This document shows positions 51,612 through 54,634 of a stretch of 54,634 bases of DNA, in pieces. Every line of letters starts with the position of its first letter. Position 1 is the first letter of the stretch. Under the pieces are notes generated by a model. The model was not told the origin of the DNA and ran no database searches. It worked only from the letters and a program-made list of their open reading frames with translations. A program made the translations under genes and the position numbers. The DNA comes from Chitinophaga sp. SYP-B3965 (GTDB lineage: Bacteria > Bacteroidota > Bacteroidia > Chitinophagales > Chitinophagaceae): positions 1 through 54,634 of the forward strand of contig NZ_WJFD01000010.1 in NCBI RefSeq assembly GCF_009647655.1, in the 5' to 3' direction.

Positions 51612-52718
51612 ATGATGGTAGCAGACTATCCCACCGCTAAATCTACAGTAATGGAAGAGGCGAAACGGAAGATAAAGGTAACCAAAACAACAAAGAGCCG
51701 CTTGGATGAAGTGGATTTTTCTAACCTGGCTTTTGGCAAGAAGTATGCGGATCACATGTTAGTGGCCGATTTTGACGGAACAGAATGGAAAAACGCAGAG
51801 ATCCTGCCTTTTCAAAACCTGAGTGTAAGCCCCTCCAACGCCGCATGGCATTATGGCCAGGCCATCTTTGAAGGGATCAAAGCATATAACGATCAGGAAG
51901 GAAATCCCATGATCTTCCGTCCGTATGATAACTATGCCCGTTTTAACAAGAGTGCGGAACGTATGGGCATGCCCGATGTACCGGAATGGCTTTTTGTAGG
52001 CGGGATGGCCATGCTGATAGATCTGGACAGGGGATGGGTGCCTTCCAACGAAGGTTGTTCCCTCTACCTGCGTCCTTTTATGATCGCTGCGGATGAGTTC
52101 ATCGGGGTGCGCCCGTCTGATACTTACAAGTTCGCCATCATCAATTCCCCTTCCGGACCTTACTTTAATAAACCTATTCACCTGCTGGTGCAGGATAAAT
52201 ATGTACGTGCCTTCCCCGGTGGGGTGGGTTACGCGAAAGCGGCCGGTAATTACGGCGGGGCTATGTACCCCACCATGCAGGCCAAAAAGCAGGGATACGA
52301 CCAGATCCTCTGGGTAGATGGCTTTGACTATAAATTCCTGCAGGAGTGCGGTACGATGAACGTATTTGTGATCATCGGGAACCGGGCTATCACCCCAGAC
52401 CTTACCAATGGTACCATTTTGGCCGGCGTAACCCGCGCCAGTGTGATGGATGTGCTGGTGGATATGGGTTTTGAGGTAGAAGAACGCCCCATTTCCATAG
52501 AGGAAGTGGTAACCGCCTGGAAGGAAGGTACCCTCCGGGAAGTATTCGGTACCGGCACCGCCGCCAGCGTTGCTTATGTAGAACAGCTTGATTATAAGGA
52601 ACATAAGATCTCCCTGGACACTACAAAGTACACCGTTGGGGCCGAGGTGATCAACCGCCTGGATGCCATCCGTACCGGTAAAACGGAAGACGACAAAGGG
52701 TGGAATTATAAGATCTAG
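51612..52718 (+). CDS. ilvE: Branched-chain amino acid aminotransferase
   Basis: This 368-aa PLP enzyme interconverts Leu, Ile and Val with their keto acids. The PLP Lys is at 209 in GGVGYAKAAGNYGG. Class IV aminotransferase blocks are WHYGQAIFEGIKAY (79-92), SLYLRPFMIAAD (150-161), LQECGTMNVFV and GTILAGVTR. It matches the group II (BCAT2-like) length. There are two Met codons at the start; either could be used. A UUCG-loop terminator follows. Confidence 0.95.
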   Translation: MMVADYPTAKSTVMEEAKRKIKVTKTTKSRLDEVDFSNLAFGKKYADHMLVADFDGTEWKNAEILPFQNLSVSPSNAAWHYGQAIFEGIKAYNDQEGNPMIFRPYDNYARFNKSAERMGMPDVPEWLFVGGMAMLIDLDRGWVPSNEGCSLYLRPFMIAADEFIGVRPSDTYKFAIINSPSGPYFNKPIHLLVQDKYVRAFPGGVGYAKAAGNYGGAMYPTMQAKKQGYDQILWVDGFDYKFLQECGTMNVFVIIGNRAITPDLTNGTILAGVTRASVMDVLVDMGFEVEERPISIEEVVTAWKEGTLREVFGTGTAASVAYVEQLDYKEHKISLDTTKYTVGAEVINRLDAIRTGKTEDDKGWNYKI

Positions 52719-52746
52719 GGTCATTATAATATTACATATACAGTAG

Positions 52747-52774
52747 AAAAGGCTGCCTTCGGGCGGCCTTTTTT
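52747..52774 (+). terminator. Terminator after ilvE
   Basis: Eleven-base arms (52747-52757 and 52762-52772) with one G-T pair enclose a TTCG tetraloop and end in T residues. Confidence 0.9.
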
Positions 52775-52801
52775 GTGTCCCTAAGCGTCCGTTTCAGGAA
52801 G

Positions 52802-52885
52802 ATAAGCCGTATATAAGTCGTATATAACCCGTATATAAGCCGTAGATAAGCCGTCCCTTACAGATACGGCTTATCTATGGCTTAT
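52802..52885. repeat. 11-bp iterons forming a 20-bp stem-loop
   Basis: Five tandem copies of an 11-bp unit (consensus ATAAGCCGTAT) occupy 52802-52856. Two more copies in the opposite orientation lie at 52866-52885. The result is a 20-bp stem (52835-52854 with 52866-52885, one G-T pair) with an 11-nt loop. It lies in the 291-bp gene-free stretch 52719-53009, between the ilvE terminator and the next promoter. No T run follows, so it is not an ordinary terminator. Confidence 0.9.
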
Positions 52886-52957
52886 AGATAACTAAAGAAC
52901 TAATTATTATACATCCATCCCAACTTAGCCAATCAGGAAACATCCGCTGGGACATAT

Positions 52958-52988
52958 TTTGCTCTTCGGCAGGAATTCCTGACCTTTG
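52958..52988 (+). promoter_or_regulatory. Promoter for the 99-aa gene
   Basis: TTTG (52958-52961), a 19-bp spacer and GACCTTTG (52981-52988) match the Bacteroidota consensus with one base off. The box overlaps the longest possible ORF start at 52986, which favours the ATG at 53010. Confidence 0.6.
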
Positions 52989-53009
52989 CCTTCCAAATCA
53001 GGCACAGCC

Positions 53010-53309
53010 ATGACCATTACCGAATTCAAAACATCTTTGGCCAGATCTACCCCGCCGGCAGGATTACCGCTCCTGGTGGAGGCACTATGGTGGGATGGCA
53101 AGGGTGATTGGGAGAAGTCCCACACCATTGCCCAGGATATTGGTACAAAGGATGGCTCCTGGGTACATGGCTATCTGCACAGGAAGGAGGGAGACAATGG
53201 AAATGCAGCCTATTGGTACGCGAGGGCTGGGAGATCTATGCCGGGTGGAGCGTTAGACGCTGAATGGGAGCTGATTGCGGGGGCATTATTGGAAGAAAGT
53301 GGCCGCTAA
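53010..53309 (+). CDS. Conserved small soluble protein (99 aa)
   Basis: This small cytosolic-looking protein uses the ATG at 53010 (MTITEFK). The core WWDGKGDWEKSHTIAQDI (about 26-43), GSWVHGYLHRKEGDNGNAAYWYARAGR (50-76, a Trp/His/Tyr-rich helical block) and a C-terminal helix WELIAGALLEE look like a short family I have seen as a hypothetical protein in many bacteria. No function is assigned. It is transcribed alone just before the ribosomal-protein promoter. Confidence 0.75.
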   Translation: MTITEFKTSLARSTPPAGLPLLVEALWWDGKGDWEKSHTIAQDIGTKDGSWVHGYLHRKEGDNGNAAYWYARAGRSMPGGALDAEWELIAGALLEESGR

Positions 53310-53342
53310 TCGGGAATTTTTGGAAATTTCTTCCCGCACAAT

Positions 53343-53373
53343 TTTGTATTCTAATTAGTAAGTGATACCTTTG
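53343..53373 (+). promoter_or_regulatory. Promoter of rpsL-rpsG
   Basis: TTTG (53343-53346), a 19-bp spacer and TACCTTTG (53366-53373) match the Bacteroidota housekeeping consensus exactly. Transcription should begin near 53380, about 65 nt before rpsL. Confidence 0.85.
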
Positions 53374-53444
53374 CCGTCCCAAATTCTCATACTGAGTTAT
53401 TTGGCCGAAATTGTAAACCAGCAAGAAAAATAAATTAGGTAAGA

Positions 53445-53825
53445 ATGCCTACAATACAGCAATTAGTAAGAAAAGGAAGAGAAATTATCAGGGCAAAGTC
53501 CAAGTCCAGAGCATTGGATGCCTGCCCTCAGCGCCGTGGCGTTTGTACCCGTGTGTACACTACCACTCCGAAGAAACCGAACTCTGCTTTGCGTAAAGTA
53601 GCTAAGGTGCGCTTGACCAATAAAGTAGAGGTGATCGCCTATATTCCGGGTGAAGGCCACAACTTGCAAGAGCACTCCATCGTTCTGATCCGTGGTGGCA
53701 GGGTAAAAGATTTACCAGGTGTACGTTATCATATCGTACGTGGTTCTTTGGATACTGCAGGTGTGAAGGACAGGAAACAAAGCCGTTCCAAGTATGGTAC
53801 CAAAAAGGAAAAGGCTAAGAAATAA
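53445..53825 (+). CDS. rpsL: 30S ribosomal protein S12
   Basis: This 126-aa protein of the decoding centre is nearly invariant: MPTIQQLVRKGRE, TTTPKKPNSALRKVAKVRL, and RGGRVKDLPGVRYH. The Lys residues where streptomycin-resistance changes arise (in TPKKPNS and GRVKDLPG) are wild type. It is first in the operon with rpsG, 31 bp apart, behind a consensus promoter. Confidence 0.98.
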   Translation: MPTIQQLVRKGREIIRAKSKSRALDACPQRRGVCTRVYTTTPKKPNSALRKVAKVRLTNKVEVIAYIPGEGHNLQEHSIVLIRGGRVKDLPGVRYHIVRGSLDTAGVKDRKQSRSKYGTKKEKAKK

Positions 53826-53856
53826 TTAATTGTAAAAGTTGAAATTTTTCAAATAA

Positions 53857-54324
53857 ATGAGAAAGCAAGCTGCGAAAAAATTACCCCTGGCTCCGGATCC
53901 CAGGTTCCAGGATAAACTGGTAACTCGTTTTGTGAATAACATCATGGAACAAGGAAAAAAGAGCATTGCCTATAAAATATTCTACGATGCCGTTGACCGC
54001 GTTAGTGCTGCTACTAACGAAAATGGTTACGAAATCTGGAGAAAAGCACTGACAAACGTAACTCCTGCTGTTGAAGTTCGTAGCCGCCGTATCGGTGGTG
54101 CTACCTTCCAGATCCCTGCAGAAGTACGTGCTGACAGAAAGGTATCTTTGAGCATCAAATGGCTCGTACGCTTTGCCGGTGAAAGAAACGGTAAGAGCAT
54201 GGCTGAGAAACTGGCTAACGAGATCATGGCTGCTGCAAAAGGTGAAGGTGCTGCATACAAGAAGAAAGAAGATACACACCGTATGGCTGAAGCTAACAAA
54301 GCTTTCTCCCACTTCAAGGTTTAG
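53857..54324 (+). CDS. rpsG: 30S ribosomal protein S7
   Basis: This 155-aa protein nucleates assembly of the 30S head. It is complete, with DKLVTRFVNNIMEQGKKS near 20, PAVEVRSRRIGGATFQIP, and the C-terminal end EDTHRMAEANKAFSHFKV. It follows rpsL and is followed at once by two terminators. The usual next gene, fusA, is not present before the window ends. Confidence 0.98.
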   Translation: MRKQAAKKLPLAPDPRFQDKLVTRFVNNIMEQGKKSIAYKIFYDAVDRVSAATNENGYEIWRKALTNVTPAVEVRSRRIGGATFQIPAEVRADRKVSLSIKWLVRFAGERNGKSMAEKLANEIMAAAKGEGAAYKKKEDTHRMAEANKAFSHFKV

Positions 54325-54343
54325 TATCTTTCAGATATACTTT

Positions 54344-54380
54344 AAGCGAACATCTCCGATATGGGGGTGTTCGCTTTTTT
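54344..54380 (+). terminator. First terminator after rpsG
   Basis: AAGCGAACA (54344-54352) pairs with TGTTCGCTT (54368-54376), extended inward by wobble pairs, and ends in T residues. It lies 20 bp past the stop. Confidence 0.88.
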
Positions 54381-54416
54381 ATGGACCAAGGTTTAGTATT
54401 TTTCAGCACATACTTA

Positions 54417-54454
54417 GGCGAACATCTCCGATACCGGGGGTGTTCGCTTTTTTT
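54417..54454 (+). terminator. Second, duplicated terminator after rpsG
   Basis: Arms GCGAACA and TGTTCGC with a T run repeat the first terminator 72 bp downstream. The duplicated unit also carries AAGGTTTAG, the last two codons and stop of rpsG (54316 and 54388), so it arose by tandem duplication of the gene's end. Confidence 0.88.
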
Positions 54455-54515
54455 GTTAGTGTTTTAAAAAAGAAAAAAACTAACACAGCCCCTGCCCATA
54501 ATTATTCAGCCGCCG

Positions 54516-54633
54516 AAGTGAGTGACCTTTAGATTTGTATGGATAAAATAATGGATTAAATTGAAGGAAAGAGATGGGGTGAACTAAGTGAGTGACTGGG
54601 CTGGAGGCCCATGTTGTGTATTAGTCCCCATCT
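54516..54633. repeat. Right copy of 118-bp inverted edge repeat
   Basis: This is the reverse complement of 1-118, with one mismatch, and ends one base before the window edge. It carries the same internal AAGTGAGTGAC direct repeats and GAGATGGGG/CCCCATCTC inverted pair. The 61 bp between the second terminator and this copy hold nothing recognisable. Confidence 0.9.
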
Positions 54634-54634
54634 C

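Noticed and set aside
51759..52724. Long 321-codon frame antisense to ilvE
   Set aside because: It lies entirely opposite a clear aminotransferase gene, has no recognisable domain and reflects codon bias of the sense gene.
1..54634. Circular plasmid or phage joined at the edge repeats
   Set aside because: The edge repeats are inverted, not direct, so they do not indicate simple circular closure, and the gene content is chromosomal (rpsL, rpsG, ilvE, rdgB).

Overview
The window looks like chromosomal DNA of a Bacteroidota member, most likely a Chitinophaga-type soil or biomass degrader; the genus is an inference. The evidence is three SusC/SusD pairs, ECF sigma/FecR pairs with DUF4974-like C-termini, lipoproteins with Lys-rich sequence after the lipobox Cys, and promoters of the Bacteroidota form TTTG-N19..21-TAnnTTTG (clearest before rpsL). 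I see no tRNA, rRNA, CRISPR array or transposase. Both edges carry the same 118-bp sequence in inverted orientation, so the window may be a whole contig that ends in a dispersed repeat.

Layout. 1-10.3 kb: an orphan TonB-dependent siderophore-type receptor, a divergent RND (AcrB-type) pump without partner genes, then a response regulator and a very large CheB-CheR-PAS-GAF histidine kinase. 10.5-20.0 kb: a complete nutrient-uptake locus on the minus strand (sigma, FecR, SusC, SusD, a zinc metallohydrolase lipoprotein and a DUF4302 lipoprotein); the last two share a C-terminal module. 20.1-20.6 kb: two small membrane-type proteins. 20.8-27.5 kb: a second FecR-SusC-SusD set whose sigma gene is divergent. 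27.4-29.4 kb: an ABC1/UbiB-like kinase with its TetR regulator. 29.5-32.7 kb: a VOC protein, an 82-bp tandem repeat array with a dimeric higher-order period, and a TetR / 84-aa protein / MFS exporter operon. 32.8-36.1 kb: a thioredoxin-TPR protein, a small secreted protein, a PepSY membrane protein and a DUF985 cupin.

36.0-45.6 kb is a sialic-acid (N-acetylneuraminate) locus: a GntR/FCD regulator, then SusC-SusD-NanA-NanM in one tight operon behind a consensus promoter that overlaps a palindromic candidate operator, followed by a separately terminated GH125 alpha-mannosidase. The logic fits harvesting of glycoprotein N-glycans: outer-membrane import, lyase cleavage, anomer conversion and mannose trimming. 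The sialidase, inner-membrane transporter and ManNAc steps are not in the window.

45.6-49.2 kb is a glycerol module (PadR, GlpK-like kinase, GlpD). 49.4-51.5 kb is a housekeeping minus-strand cluster (nitroreductase, thioesterase, RdgB and an unannotated protein that resembles the DNA polymerase III psi subunit). The right end holds ilvE, a striking 11-bp iteron/hairpin element, a 99-aa conserved protein, and rpsL-rpsG followed by two duplicated terminators where fusA would often be expected.
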